A DNA stretch of 64,000 nucleotides. Origin: Odobenus rosmarus divergens. Lineage: Eukaryota; Chordata; Mammalia; Carnivora; Odobenidae. The stretch's first letter is position 1; every line of letters begins with the position of its first letter. Positions 1 to 12,062 of the stretch are shown piece after piece. The position numbers and the translations under genes are program-made. The stretch covers positions 407,835-471,834 of the forward strand of contig NW_004450459.1 of NCBI RefSeq assembly GCF_000321225.1, read 5' to 3'. The notes under the pieces were generated by a model. It saw only the letters and a list, made by a program, of their open reading frames with translations. It did not search any database and was not told where the DNA came from.

Positions 1-655
1 TGTGCTCCTAATTTGCTTATTCTATCTAAGATTTTCTATTTGTTTTAAGGTATCTAGTCATAGTGGTTCCAAATACTGTTAATTATATTTCCTAATAGTT
101 ATAGCTTGTATTTCTGTTTTGTTGCTTATTTTATTGGCCAGAACTTCCAGAATCACATAAAAGAATCATTTGTATAATTGTAAAATGTTCAGGTATATGT
201 TTAAATAAAGCCTAATAGGGTAAGGAAGCAGGAAAAGGGTATCTCAATTGAGTGATGTATAGGTTCCTGTTGGAGCTAGAAGGGAACTCAGATACAACAT
301 ACCAAAGCTTGTAACAAACCAGGATGCAGCATATAGCATTTCCGGTTTTTAAAGTATTGGAACAATTCTATATGTGTTGGTGAACTTCGCTCCCCTGAGA
401 TATTACCGGTCTTCTACCTCTCTGAAATCTGACAACTAAAGATTATATCATGACATAGTAGGGGGCTGATTGGTTCCAATTGGTTGCTTAATATTTTGAG
501 TATCAGTGGTATTAAAACAAAGTGATATTAAACACATTGTATAATTTGACCCCGGTGGACTATACCCTCAGTACCAAAAAACCCCCACAAAACAACAACA
601 AAAAACCACCACAATAAAAAAAAAAAACCTGCAAAAAAATTTTCAAATTATCTTT

Positions 656-864
656 TTTAAAAAAAGATTTATTTATTTATTTATTTTTCTTTTGAGAGAG
701 AGAGAATGAGGGAGAGAGGTAGTGGGAGATGGAGAGGGAATCTCAAGCGGACTCCATGCTGAGTGTGAAGTCTAACTTGGGGCTCGATCCCACAACCCTG
801 AGATCATGAGCTGAGCCAAAATCAAGAGTCAGACACTTAACCGATTGAACCACTCAGGCGCCCC
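656..864 (-). mobile_element. Can-SINE (tRNA-derived carnivore SINE)
   Basis: The inverted order is T-rich tail and GATTTATTTATTT, GA-rich body, then the head complement ending CAGGCGCCCC. It is flanked by a 13-bp TSD, TCAAATTATCTTT (643-655 and 865-877). Confidence 0.93.
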
Positions 865-1399
865 TCAAATTATCTTTAATGACTAAATTATCTGTAAAAA
901 TTCTGAAAGTATTAAAGTATTCTAAAAGGAGGGACCAAGATTTTCAGCAAAAAGAAAGGAATACAACTATAAAATCAAAGAAGTAAAACTCTGTATTCCT
1001 AAACTTGAATAGAAAATATCAGTATGAACTCATAATAGATTTTCCTATTTCTGTTCACTGAAAAGGCCTAGAAGCAGTGAACAATCCATAGAATAAATAC
1101 TATTACTGCCCAGACTGTAGTCCCTAGGGATTCTTAGAGAAATGTCTGATTAGAGATCTGGGGCAAGAAATGTATGAGGCTGGACATCTTGTCATACAAA
1201 AAGTGAAGAAGCTATCAAAGACTACTATGTATCAAAACGACTCTGGAGCCAACTCAAGGAGGTTCCTATAATCTGAGCATCAATAAGAATAACTGCAATT
1301 GATCAAACACATTAAATATGTTAAAATCCTGAGATCATAATGATATTTTAAAAATAGTTGTATCAGTCACCTTTAGAGGGTGATAATGAACCAAGTCAT

Positions 1400-2335
1400 T
1401 ATTCTGGTGAAATAAAAAATAAAATAAATAAAAATGGTAAATAAAAGGAAAGAATCAAATATTTAACCTGTCTTTTATGAACTGTATCTCATGGCAATTA
1501 ACTAGTTGAGGTCAGGCAAATTGTAGAAATAGATATTACAGAAATAGTCTAGCTAATAAATGAAGAAGAAAAGATATAATTAGAATATTACCAATTGCAA
1601 CCCCCCCATGGAAATAATGGAGCTAGGCAATTATCATTAAGGATTGTTAACATAAAAAGAAAGACAATTAGATATCACTATCTCCTGATGGAAATACTCA
1701 TTACCTTGTGAAGGGTTTTTGTAAAGAAAAAAAATCAAGCCCGAACCAGATTAAACTCTAGACCTAACTAGAAGTTTATAGGTGATAAAGAGAACAGAGA
1801 AACATGTTAATTGAGGAATACAATCAAATCCAGATGTGGGAAGCTCTTTAGGATGAATACCCTGTTTCTTCAACAAATACTTTACAAGGGAAACAAAAAT
1901 GGGGGACATGAGGAAAGCATAGATTGAAAGAGACTTAAAACACATAGCAGCCACAAACAATATGAGGACTTTGCTTGGTTTCTGATTTAAACAAACCAAT
2001 CATAAAAAAATCAGAAAAATTTAAATGCTAGATATTTATGATATTAAGAAATGACTGTTAATATCTTAGATGTGCTAATGGTATCGGGGCTATGTTTTTA
2101 AAAAGTCTTTCTCTTTAGTGATAAATACTGAAATATTTACAGATCAGATAGTATATGTAGACTGTTTCACAAGAATCCAGTGGGCACAGGGGTGCGGAGG
2201 AAAGTGGGTAGAGAACAGATGAAGGGAGAAGTGTTATGAGGTGCTGACTATTATGGCTGGGGGACCGGTCACTGGACAAAACTTCCGACTCTTGTGCAAG
2301 TTTGAAATTTTTCATAATAAAATGTCAACAAATAA
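1400..2335 (+). mobile_element. Ancient L1M-type 3' end (probable)
   Basis: The stretch reads like the 3' end of an old mammalian L1. It has AAGAAATGACTGTTAAT, a GATAAATACTGAAATATTTAC block, GGGGACCGG.., and the closing GTTTGAAATTTTTCATAATAAAA at about 2300-2325. The 5' limit is uncertain, since the part before about 1950 is only weakly recognisable. No open reading frame is retained. Confidence 0.5.
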
Positions 2336-2439
2336 GTCAAAGGTACTTACTATTATCCATGGACATCACATAATTAAATTCCCTAATTTTACAGATGGTA
2401 CAAACTGAAGTCTAGAGAATTCATCAGTGGAAAAAACAT

Positions 2440-2640
2440 CTCCCTTTACTCTACTAGCTATGTGAACTGCGGCAAGTTACTTAACTTCTCTGAATCTCAG
2501 TTTTGTCATCTATATAAAGAGGCTAATAAAACTTATCATGGAGGGTTTTGTGAGAATTAAGGAATTAATACCTGTAAAGAGCCTAGCAGAGGGAGCACAG
2601 AGTAGGTGCTCATAAGTGGCAGCTGTCACTTAAAGCATCT
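2440..2640 (+). mobile_element. MIR SINE
   Basis: A decayed MIR in forward orientation. It shows TGTGAACTGCGGCAAGTTACTTAACTT, CTCAGTTTTGTCATCTAT and a 3' part with GTAAAGAGCCTAGCAG and GTAGGTGCTCATAA. Confidence 0.75.
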
Positions 2641-2692
2641 AAGATCACACAGCTTGTAGGGGTATAGGCAGATCTGGAGCTCACGTTCCCTT

Positions 2693-2902
2693 TCTTTTTT
2701 TTTTTTTCTATTTTATTTATTTACTCTTGCAAGAGAGAGAGCGCACACATGCATGCATGAGCTGGAGGGGGGGTGCGGGGCAGAGGGGGAAGCAGACTCC
2801 CCCCCTGAGTAGGGAGCCCAATGCAGGACTCAATCCCAGGACCCTGTGATCATGACCCCAGCCGAAGGCAGACGCTTAACCGACTGAGCCACCCAGGCAT
2901 CC
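2693..2902 (-). mobile_element. Can-SINE
   Basis: T-tail, GAGAGAGAGCGCACACATGC body, GATCATGACC and the inverted head ending CCACCCAGGCATCC. I could not define a TSD. Confidence 0.9.
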
Positions 2903-3814
2903 AATTTCCTAATTGGTAGTTCTGTTATATTATGTAATTTCTTTTGAGTAGCAGGCTTTTAATAAATACTAGTTGAACTGGGAAAGAAAAAAAAAAAAAG
3001 AAACACCCCAATAGAAATTGGCAATTGACAAGAAGAGGTTTTACCTGAAAAAGATTTATTTTCCCAGATATCATATCACACTATACCTTTGATAATGGCA
3101 AAATTTAGTTTCTCACCTGACAGTCATGGCCTGACAGCATCTTTCTGCAAGTCCACATGATTCCATGAGGGCTGGTTGAAATAAAAGGAAGTTCCTTTAG
3201 GAGGCTTTCTATTTTAAAATCTGTGACATGAGGCACCTAACTATAGATGGTAACCTGACTTGCCCAAGTCACTTTGCTAGAAAGGGGCAAATGGCATTAG
3301 AACCTAAATTTCCAGGTCTATGTGTTTGGTCTCAGTGAATGTATCATTTTTAGATGTTTACACATTAGGGAGGATGATTTCCATTGCAAAGCATACAATG
3401 CACAGTATTATCCTTCTTCTAAGAATCAACAATAAGGCATATTCAATTTATCAGCACATGGGCTATTTCCTTTCCTTTTTTTGAGATATTAGTTTCAGTG
3501 GATGCCCCTGGCATTTTAAACTTCTTATCATCTGCTATGAGGAAGAGCCATGGGGCTTTAAACAAACACCATACCCAGTGTTATGTATTTATTGGCATTA
3601 CTTGGTTTGTTCTGTATTTTTATAAGCCTCTTCTTTCTTCCCTTGCACTTCTTTTAGTAATCTTTCATAAGAAAGGAAAGAGGACAGGATGTCTCCATTC
3701 TCTGTACTTCTTTGTGGAAGTGAGGGAGGATATACGATGAAATTGGTGAACGGAACTGATCAGACTAAAGGACTTAGCCCCAGTCTTGTCCTATAGCAAT
3801 GGGAAAAAATAAAT

Positions 3815-4090
3815 TTAGCTTAATAAACATCTAACATTGTGTTAGATGCTGAGACACAAAGATGATTCAGACAATATATCAGTTCCGTGTACCTGCCCTC
3901 AGAACAGAGTTTAGGAGGTTAGGCAGATGGGTGTCAGAACAACTGTGAATCAAAAAACCAAACAGAATATAACTGCTAAACAGGGGTAAAAACAAAACAA
4001 AACAAAACAAAACAAAACAAAAAAACGCTTTGCCAAGAGGAGAGAAGGTCTGACAAGAATAGGCAGCCTTTCAGAGGGAATGTGGCACGT
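3815..4090 (-). mobile_element. LINE-2 relic
   Basis: Read on + it gives the antisense L2 signature: AACATTGTGTTAGATGCTGAG, GATGATTCAGACA, then CTGCCCTCAGAAC. An (AAAAC)n stretch at 3990-4021 interrupts it. The family is assigned from recognised consensus phrases only. Confidence 0.6.
3988..4025. repeat. (AAAAC)n microsatellite
   Basis: About six units of ACAAA/AAAAC ending in an A-run, within a decayed L2. Confidence 0.9.
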
Positions 4091-4129
4091 GGTTGAGACT
4101 TTGATGGACCTTGCTTTCGCTGTCTAGGA

Positions 4130-4990
4130 ATCAGTGTGGTCATTCACTTAACAGCTATTTAACAAGCCCCTCCTTGTGCTGGGCATTGTGATAGATGTGG
4201 GGGATAGGGCAGTGAACGAGACCCCCATGGTCTCTGACTTCACGGAGTTTATATTCTGACTAAGGACAGTCTTTAAAAAAACAACTATGTATAGAATTGC
4301 AACTGTAATAATCATTGTGAAGGAGAAGGGCAAGATGCTAGGGGAGCTTCTGACCAGGGCCCTCATGTCTTAGGGAAGTTGTCCTTGAAGAAGTGACATT
4401 TGAGCCGAACCCTGAAGAAAAAGTAGGGGTGCAGGGGCCAGAGTTAGGGTTGAGGGCAGCGGCAAACAAGGCTGGTGGTAGCACAGTGTGGGTGGCCCAC
4501 AAACAGTGAGAAGGCTAAGGAGGTGGGTGAAAGCTTCTCTGTGCATGGCCTTGGAGGCCCCAGTCATTACCCCTGCACGCCAGGAAGCAACAGGTTTTTT
4601 TTTTTTTTTAAATGTTTTATTTATTTATTCATAGGAGTCAGAGAGAGAGAGAGAGAGAGAGAGAGGCAGAGGCAGAGAGAGAAGCAGGCTCCCCGCCTAG
4701 CAGGGAGCCCAATGCGGGACTCGATCCCAGGACCCTGGGATCATGACCTGAGCCGAAGGCAGATGCTTAACCATCTGAGCCACCCAGGGGCCCCAGCAGG
4801 TTTTTGAAAGGTCGTTCTGAGTGCAGAATGGAGAAAGGATCAAAGTGAGACAAATACAGGTGTGGAAAGGCCAGTCAGCAAGCTATTGAGGTCTGCCTGC
4901 CGAGAGTCCAGGCAAAGACATGAGGGTGACTTGGACTGGGGTGGACACAGTGAGATGGAGAGTCCAGAAGAGAGGTCGGGAGGAGGAGGG
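4130..4990 (-). mobile_element. LINE-2 relic, interrupted by a SINE
   Basis: Antisense L2 landmarks appear in order: TGTGCTGGGCATTGTGATAG, TCACGGAGTTTATATTCTGAC, GAAGTGACATTTGAGC, GCATGGCCTTGGAGGCC, then after the SINE GTCGTTCTGAGTGCAGAATG and AGCTATTGAGGTCTGCC. Matching landmarks in order over about 650 bp of L2 make this one of the better preserved L2 copies here. Confidence 0.7.
4596..4794 (-). mobile_element. Can-SINE
   Basis: Inverted SINE with a (GA)n stretch, CTCGATCCCAGGACCCTGGG and GCCACCCAGGGGCCCC. AGCAACAGG at its left and AGCAGG at its right suggest a partly decayed TSD. It is inserted in the L2. Confidence 0.92.
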
Positions 4991-5450
4991 TACGATCTGA
5001 AGAGAGCATGGCTTGGCCAGGTCAGACAGTGTATGTGTGTAAGTGGGGACCAGATTTTATATCAACAAGACTGTACTGTTTTTAGTTATACTCTCTTTCT
5101 CTTCATGCCAGAATCCCCACACTCCCAAACCTGGCCCCAAGTCAGACCAGAACTTTAAGACTCAATCATTCTTTTCCTAATCCCCATATACGGAAACTGT
5201 GCAAGATTTGGCTTGTGGGGTCACACCCTAGGCCTTCTCACTCCTTTCCCAGAATCTTGTGCTCAACTTTAACCAGAGACAACAGGCAAGGATGCTAGGA
5301 AGATATAAGAGGGAAGAGGAAACTTATAATCAGCTAGAAAAAAGGAGTAGCTGAGTACATATGGGTTAACTGTACATGCACAGTTGGAAAAATATGTCGG
5401 TTCGAATTCCCCAGCCTCTCTGTCTTGGGTGGAGATAAAAATCACCCTTT

Positions 5451-5624
5451 TGGGCGCCTGGGTGGCTCAGATGGTTAAGCGTCTGCCTTTGGCTCAGGTC
5501 ATGATCCCAGGGTACTGGGATCGAGTCCCACATTGGGCTCCCTGCTCCTTGGGAGCCTGCTTCTCCCTCTGCCTCTCTCTCTCTCTCTGTCTCCCATGAA
5601 TAAATAAATAAAATCTTAAAAAAA
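5451..5624 (+). mobile_element. Can-SINE
   Basis: Forward copy with head GGGCGCCTGGGTGGCTCAG, (CT)n, and AATAAAATCTTAAA tail. TSD AAAATCACCCTTT at 5438-5450 and 5625-5637 (13 bp). Confidence 0.96.
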
Positions 5625-5637
5625 AAAATCACCCTTT

Positions 5638-6793
5638 CAAGTGAATGTTAGCTATAACCATGTTTGAGGCTCCTGTCTGCTGAAGCAACACCTAGTACTA
5701 GGCTTGGGCCTTGCAGTCACTTGGTCAGTATTTGTTGAATGGAAGCATGATTGCAGCAAAATGTAAGGGCTGTCCCAAGATCCTGAGGTCTATATATTCT
5801 CAGCACACTTTAGAGTCCCCATCTCCTATCATTTCATTGTAGAAAGGAGGAGGAAATAGGGAACAAATGGGGCTTGCTTATTTTGTGGCATATGAAGTAA
5901 GTTTTGGGCCAGGAGTTCTAGTAATATCTAGTTGACTAAGGCTGCATCTTTGCTTTCTTAAAGTAAGGGGATCATATAACAAGGGCTCTAAGTGTAATTT
6001 TTAGTCTAATGTAGTATGAAAAGCAAGCCCCAAAAACTCACATAGATTTGGGTGGGGAAAGAAAAGAAAGCAAGCCAGTTATTGGAGGCAACTAGAGAGC
6101 TTTCCCCCCTATATTTCAAAGTTAAACTGAGACAGTGCTCAAGTGTGCATTCCTCTCTCTGGGCTCCTGACTAGGAAGTGATTCCTTTATCTCTTTTTGT
6201 TCATACCAGCAGCTATTATTGTCTAAAACAAGTATTCTCACTTCACTAAAGTCCTCAGTTTCCCAACAACTTTCCTAACAACACAGGAAACCCAGCAACC
6301 TTGCCAAGGACCTGGGTTCATCTCAGTTTCTTCAGCCACAGCCTCTTAGGGTCCTTACCCAGGGTGGCCAAGCCTCATGCCTCCTTTCCAGGCGCTTCAG
6401 TCTCTAAGGGCCAAGGGAAAAAATTTTTTTAACCCTTAGCAATAAAGATGGTTTTATAATTTCTAATGAATTCTATTCTATGTGGGAATGAGAGCAGGTA
6501 TGGTGAGGCTGGCCAGGGATCTCTATGCTTATCTGCTCTTGTAAACCGTGGCCTCTCTAGCTAGCGGAGCTCACTGGACTTTAGGATACAAGTAACAGGT
6601 AACTGAGGCCCTGGCAAGCCTTAACTGTTCCAAAAGAGGTTTGGGCAATGGTTGGACCCCCTTGATATGTCAAACGAGGTAGAAATCGAGGGCCAGTGGT
6701 AACATATCGAAACCTTCTTATTTGAAACACTGATGGCCAAGCATTTCCCTCATCTTTTCTTTTTATCTGAGGAGTCAGCAGGCATAATTTTCA
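5638..6793. other. Intergenic DNA without recognised features
   Basis: Non-coding, moderately AT-rich sequence. A short GTCAGTATTTGTTGAATGGA near 5724 resembles an L2 3' end but is too short to call. I see nothing else supportable. Confidence 0.6.
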
Positions 6794-6989
6794 TATATTT
6801 TATTTATTTATTTTTAAAGATTTTATTTGTCAGAGAGAGAGAGAGCATAAGCAAAGGGAGCAGCAGGCAGAGGGAGAAGCAGGCTCCCCGCCAAGCAAGG
6901 AGCCTGACGTGGGACTCGATCCCAGGACCCTGGGATCCTGACCTGAGCCGAAGGCAGACACTTAACCGACTGAGCCACCCAGACGTCCC
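6794..6989 (-). mobile_element. Can-SINE
   Basis: Inverted copy ending GCCACCCAGACGTCCC. Flanked by a 17-bp TSD with two mismatches (AGCAGGCATAATTTTCA / AGCAAGCACAATTTTCA). Confidence 0.94.
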
Positions 6990-7589
6990 AGCAAGCACAA
7001 TTTTCAAAGAGGGATTTTTGACAAAGGGCCTTCAGATAAAAATGTAATTATCAAAAATCAAATTTTCAAAAGGGTCTTTACACACTGTATAATTCTCCTT
7101 CCTTGTAATAGATATTCAAGCTGCTACTCTGAAGGGTCCCAACAGATAATAGTCATAGTTTCCTCATTTTATTAGTTAGAAAAAATTGTGAATTCAGGAG
7201 ATCTTCGGTCATAGGAGATCAATTCAAGATATCCTGTAACAAGGGTTGACATAGAAACACGACAAACTCCCAGTAGACACAAATTTAAGAAAACAAAAAG
7301 CATTAAGTTGGCTTTTTTTGGGTCACTTTGAAGGATAGGCTGGGGCCTACTGGAGTCTAGCTGAACGGCAATACACCGGTTTGCCCTATGTTCTTCCAAT
7401 AGGGTTTCCATGGCAATTCTGTAGATTTTCTGGTTTGTCAATAGCAACTGCCTTTGACTTGGCAACTAATGTAATTACAATAGACCTCAAATTCTAAAGA
7501 CATATTCACCCTACTTGGATGAAGTTGTCTTGTTAGGGTCAGAATAGGGTATTTGGCACCCAATCAACTTCCACAAAGAATCATCTAGA

Positions 7590-7800
7590 AACTGTACTAA
7601 TATGGTGTCCATTTGCCACATGTGGCTATTTAAATTTAATAAAAATTACATAAAAACTAAAAACTCAGTTTCTGAATTTCAAGTGCCATATTTCAAGCAC
7701 TCAATAACCACATGGGGCTAAATGGCTAACTCATGGCCAGTGCAGTTATAGAGTATTTCCATCATCATTGAAGTTTTGTTGGATAGTACTGATCTAAAAG
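7590..7800 (-). mobile_element. hAT-Charlie non-autonomous DNA element relic
   Basis: Contains CACATGTGGCTATTTAAATTTAA, AAACTCAGTTTCTGAATTTC, CAAGCACTCAATAACCACATG and an end near GTTGGATAGTACTG. These are the parts of a common eutherian hAT-Charlie MITE that ends in GGACAGC-like sequence. It is in the opposite orientation to the copy at 36425. The exact subfamily (MER5/MER20-like) is not decided. Confidence 0.65.
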
Positions 7801-9185
7801 AACCATTTATTTGTAAATATATCAATTACTAACTCAATTTGTAATTCATTTAAATTGGGACAACTCCCCAAATTCTTTCAGCCTCACTACAAAAACTGAA
7901 AAAAAAAGCAATCTCCTCTCCACCTCTTGAAATGGTTCTTTAATAGTATTTCTATGTAGCTCCAAGTGGGGGGAGGGTAGAGGGAGAAGTGTCCTTATTA
8001 GTGAAGTTTGGGAATGACACATATTAGACAGAATCCACATTGTTCCTAAATTTGAAAGACTCATGGACAAAGGCTCTCCATATCTTGTATTAATTTGGGG
8101 AACTGCAGAAGGTCCTTTTGTCTTGCTTTAAATGTACCTTTTCCACCTACTCATTGATGTATGTTCCTTCAACAGGGAGAAATAAACAATTTTTTTAAAC
8201 AATTACATATAAAGATTTAGTATAAATATCCTTGGGAGAAATACACTAAGCTGTGACTCCTGTTTACGACTTTCCAATAGGTTTTCGCTGGAAATGGAAG
8301 AGAAAATCAAAGTTGCTAAATTCCTAGATTGAGGTAGAACTGGTTGAGAAGGATCAGAAGGAAAATGATTTGGAGTGGGGATAGATTTTTATGCTCAATT
8401 TTTGAAAGCTTGGCCTTTGGTATTTAGGGAATATATAATGACAACTGAATTGACAGAATATTCAGCTCTAGTTTCCATTTGCTTTGAAGGTGGGGCCTTC
8501 CTAAACCCTCAAGAGATTTACTGATTGCTGTCAGCATGAAAATGGTCAATATTGCTTTAGGGTGGTATCTTAAAGATGCCCTTGACTCTTGGTGACATTA
8601 CAGAATTTCAGAACGAGGAACTTTGGGTAGCATCTTGTCCACTTCACTACACCAAGAATTTGCAGATTCTCTTCTTTTAAATTTCAGGGAGCATTTTAAA
8701 TATCAGAGGATATCACAAAATTTTACCTGAATTTCATTTCTAAGTTGCAAAACCTGGTAGATTAGACTAGACACTTCCTGCCTGTCATCTCTGGTCTCCA
8801 GCACATGGCAGAACACCTAATGTTTGTGGAACTGCTGAGCTGCAGTCCCCTACTTTAAAGATGAAGAAAATGAAGGCTAGAGAAGGAAAAAGCTTCTCCT
8901 AAGGTCACAGAATGAGGTAACAGTAAGACAACAGTAGGACAAAATCTTCTGTGTGTACTTTCTACTCTACTCTGCCGATTGCTCACAGCTGCTTTCTTTC
9001 TTCAAATACTTAGGTCTGGAGGCTGGTACAGCATTTCACAGTTTAATTGGGTGCAATTATTGTTTCTCTCTTATTTTTGCACTTTTAAGTTTATTTCTTC
9101 TCCAGCAGTGTTGAAAGCATCAAATGACAGTATTTTTCTTGTACTAAACAAAGATAGTTTAACATTAAAGAAAAAAAAATACTAG
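7801..9185. other. Mostly unique intergenic DNA
   Basis: Non-coding. A weak antisense MIR at about 8815-8940 (CTACTTTAAAGATGAAGAAAATGAAGGC, then AAGGTCACAGAATGAG) is the only repeat I can name. The rest shows no coding or RNA signal. Confidence 0.5.
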
Positions 9186-9360
9186 AAAGGGATTCAACAA
9201 AATATTACCAGCCTATCTTTCTGGGTGGTGGAATGATAAACTAGTTTTATTTTCTTCCTTATCTTTTTTGGCACATTCCAATTTTTCTACAATGAACATT
9301 AATTTAAAAAGTTTTTATTAAATTTTTTTCTCATGAATTACTTTATAATCAGAGGAGATC
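9186..9360 (+). mobile_element. Ancient L1M 3' end fragment
   Basis: Shows the sense-strand 3'-end phrases of old mammalian L1: TTTCTGGGTGGTGGAATGAT, TTTTATTTTCTTCCTTAT, CCAATTTTTCTACAATGAACAT and TACTTTATAATCAGAG. Confidence 0.65.
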
Positions 9361-9884
9361 ATTATATATATAAAATCTCCTTCTCCCCCTATTTCTACTG
9401 TTTGAAAGGATCCTGCCTTCATTTAAATAGAGTGGAATAGTGGGCTTCCATTAAGCAGGGTAAAGGGCACATTAATTATCCAACAGATATTTGGGACAGT
9501 CAAGGAGGACTCTCATCTGTGCCATATTTTCAGCTGAAACCAGCTCAGTTTCCTTTTCATTTTACAGCACATGTCTTGGCTTTCTGTAAATGTGCAGCTT
9601 TGCTTCATTCTCACCAATCCATTGATTTTAATATTTCATATATGTGTGTGTGTGTGTTTTAAAAGAAAACCCCTTCATTTACCTACATAATTCAGTAAGG
9701 AAGTATAAAATATTAACCCTAGGGGTAGACTTTTTACTTCACTTGGCAGGTAAAAGGTAATAACTTCCTGAATATTGCACCTAAATGTTTTCCCATGATA
9801 CATAAGGAGGAGGAGTATATTCCTAGGCTTTTGTATATGAGAAATAAAATAAATAAAAAATAAACCTCAGAAACTATTAATGAT

Positions 9885-9975
9885 GTGTGACTGTGTGTGT
9901 ATGAGAGAAAGAAGATAGACAGAGACAGAGAGAAAGAGAGAGAAAGAGATTGAGAGAAAGAGAAGGAAGGAATGG
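9885..9975. repeat. GT/GA-rich low-complexity tract
   Basis: GTGTGTGTATGAGAGAAAG followed by repeated GACAGAGA and AAAGAGAGA units. This is simple sequence; a smaller (CA)n tract follows at about 10037-10072. Confidence 0.85.
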
Positions 9976-10143
9976 GTCCTGCTCCTCTATTGGTTAGCCT
10001 GGGTATGTTTTAAGATGTTTTTCTGCATCTACCACCACACACCGCGCGCACACACACATACACACACACACATCTATGAAATCCCACAGAAGTTAAACTC
10101 TGAGTTTTTTCCAAAGAGAGGAAATGTGGAGAATTTGAATCTT

Positions 10144-10370
10144 AAAAAAAAAAAAAGATTTTATTTATTTATTTGAGAGAGAGCGCACATGTACGTGTGT
10201 ACATGAGAAGGGGGAGAGGGAGGGGGAGGAGAGAGACAGATGTGGAGGGGAAAGGGAAAAGGCAGAGGGCCAAGCAGACTCCCTGCTGAATGTGGAGCCT
10301 GCCGCAGGGCTAGATCCCAAGACCTTTGCCAAAGTCAGATGCTTAACCAACTGAGCCACCCAGGCACCCT
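10144..10370 (-). mobile_element. Can-SINE
   Basis: Inverted copy with a long GA/GGGA-rich body and GCCACCCAGGCACCCT end. The flanks (GAATTTGAATCTT / GAAAATTGGAATCTT) look like an imperfect TSD. Confidence 0.93.
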
Positions 10371-11334
10371 GAAAATTGGAATCTTTTAATAACTATTTAG
10401 ACATTTGTTTCTTTCTCCTCTTCTCCTTTGCTGAACCCCAACCACCCTCACCATACCAAGTTCCCTTATGCTGCTAATCAAAATAAAAATCTGACAACGG
10501 CATCTGTTTTGCTACTTTTCAGCTTTGCCCAGATACTAACAATTAGGCGCGCAATAAGCTGTGCCACTTTACTCACTGACATTTTTCTATTTAATAGGTA
10601 GGTAATATATATTATAAAATATGTTTTCCCCTAGGAGACTTAATAGAGGAGAGGTATTTCATTTAGAGTTTTTAAAAATGTAGCCAAAACCATTCTTTTC
10701 CCCAAGTTGGGTCTCATGCAAAATAGTGGCTCACCACTGAGCCAAGATTACTTCCTTGGTCATTTAAAAAAATTTTTACTTTCTGCCATTAAAACTGCCT
10801 TTCTCAGTATCTCCTTCTCCAGGGGCCATGTGTGAAGACCAGGAACTACCCAAAACACTGTGGATTCATAGATTATCCAGTTCAGTTAATGATTTCAATG
10901 ACCTCTTCGGGAAGACTCCCTTCTGAAAGCCACCTTTTAGTGACTCTGAGAAAGGAGGTTTCAGGAGGCCCAAGGCTGGCAGGGGAGGTCTTTTCTTTAC
11001 ATCCCCCACTTCCCTGGCTTTCCTATGCCCCTGTCTCTCCGTCTGCTGTCTCCCTTCTTCCTCCTCCTCCTTCTTTCCCCCTCCTCCTTTTATTTTTACC
11101 ACCTTTTCTCCCTTTCTCTCTCCTTGCCTGCTATTGAACTTAGCCATGTAGCAGATGGATGGGCCCTTTAATGCTAAGATCTGAGTATATAGCCCTTGGG
11201 GATTACACCATGAGACTGTGGGAAAATAAACTCCTCATATTTACTACTGTTATTAATAATAACAACTATTACTACTACCAGTAAAGTTATTATAACTATA
11301 ACAATTCTTTATTTTTGTATCATGATACTCATAA

Positions 11335-11525
11335 AAGAATGTTTCCATCTAATAGCTATCTGGTTTGATTCTTAGGGCTACCTTGTGAAGAAGGGCAGGC
11401 ATTATTTCTCTTTTTCAGATGAAGAAATAAGGCTCCAAGAGGTTGACCTGCCTGTAATAGCACAGGTAGCTAACAATGAGTTTGGGACTGGAACCTGAGT
11501 TCTGGTGGCTGTATTCTCTTAGATG
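11335..11525 (-). mobile_element. MIR SINE
   Basis: Antisense MIR: TTTTTCAGATGAAGAAATAAGGCTCCAAGAGGTTGACCTGCC followed by GCACAGGTAGCTAACAATGAG and GGAACCTGAGTTCTGG. Confidence 0.75.
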
Positions 11526-11842
11526 GAGTTGAAACTGGATTACCGTAATTTTAAGTTATAGTGAGAGGTGTCCAATAAAAAAGTTTGTCGTTACAAGTAA
11601 GTGCCAGTGTAGATAAAGGATGTATGCCTAACCAGCAATTCCTTACACACTTCGTAGATTTGGTTGAGGTGGCTTTTGCCTCATCTCACTTCCATGGGCT
11701 ATTCCTGGAATACTCTTTGGTTGCCTCACACATTTGAATTTTAAGATGGAAGCCTAGGATTTAACCAGGCACAAACACACACAGGATTTGGAGCTTACTG
11801 TAAAACACTAAAATAATTTTCTTTTTACAAATGTGTTACTTT

Positions 11843-12047
11843 GGAGCGCCTGGGTGGCTCAGATGGTTAAGCCTCTGCCTTTGGCTCAGGTCATGATCTC
11901 CAGGTCCTGGGATATAGCCCCCGCATTCCACATCAGGCTCCCAGCTCAGTGGGAAGTCTGCTTCTCCCTCTCCCCCTGCTTGTGCTCTCCCTGTCTCTCT
12001 CTCTCAAATGAATAAATACAATCTTTTAAAAAATTAAAAAAAAAAAC
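11843..12047 (+). mobile_element. Can-SINE
   Basis: Forward copy with head GAGCGCCTGGGTGGCTCAG and an A-rich tail. TSD ACAAATGTGTTA(C/T)TT at 11827 and 12048. Confidence 0.95.
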
Positions 12048-12062
12048 ACAAATGTGTTATTT

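Noticed and set aside
4475..4807. 110-codon frame and many similar ones containing DSIPGPWDHDLSRRQ
   Set aside because: Read-through of Can-SINE sequence; the same peptide recurs at each SINE.
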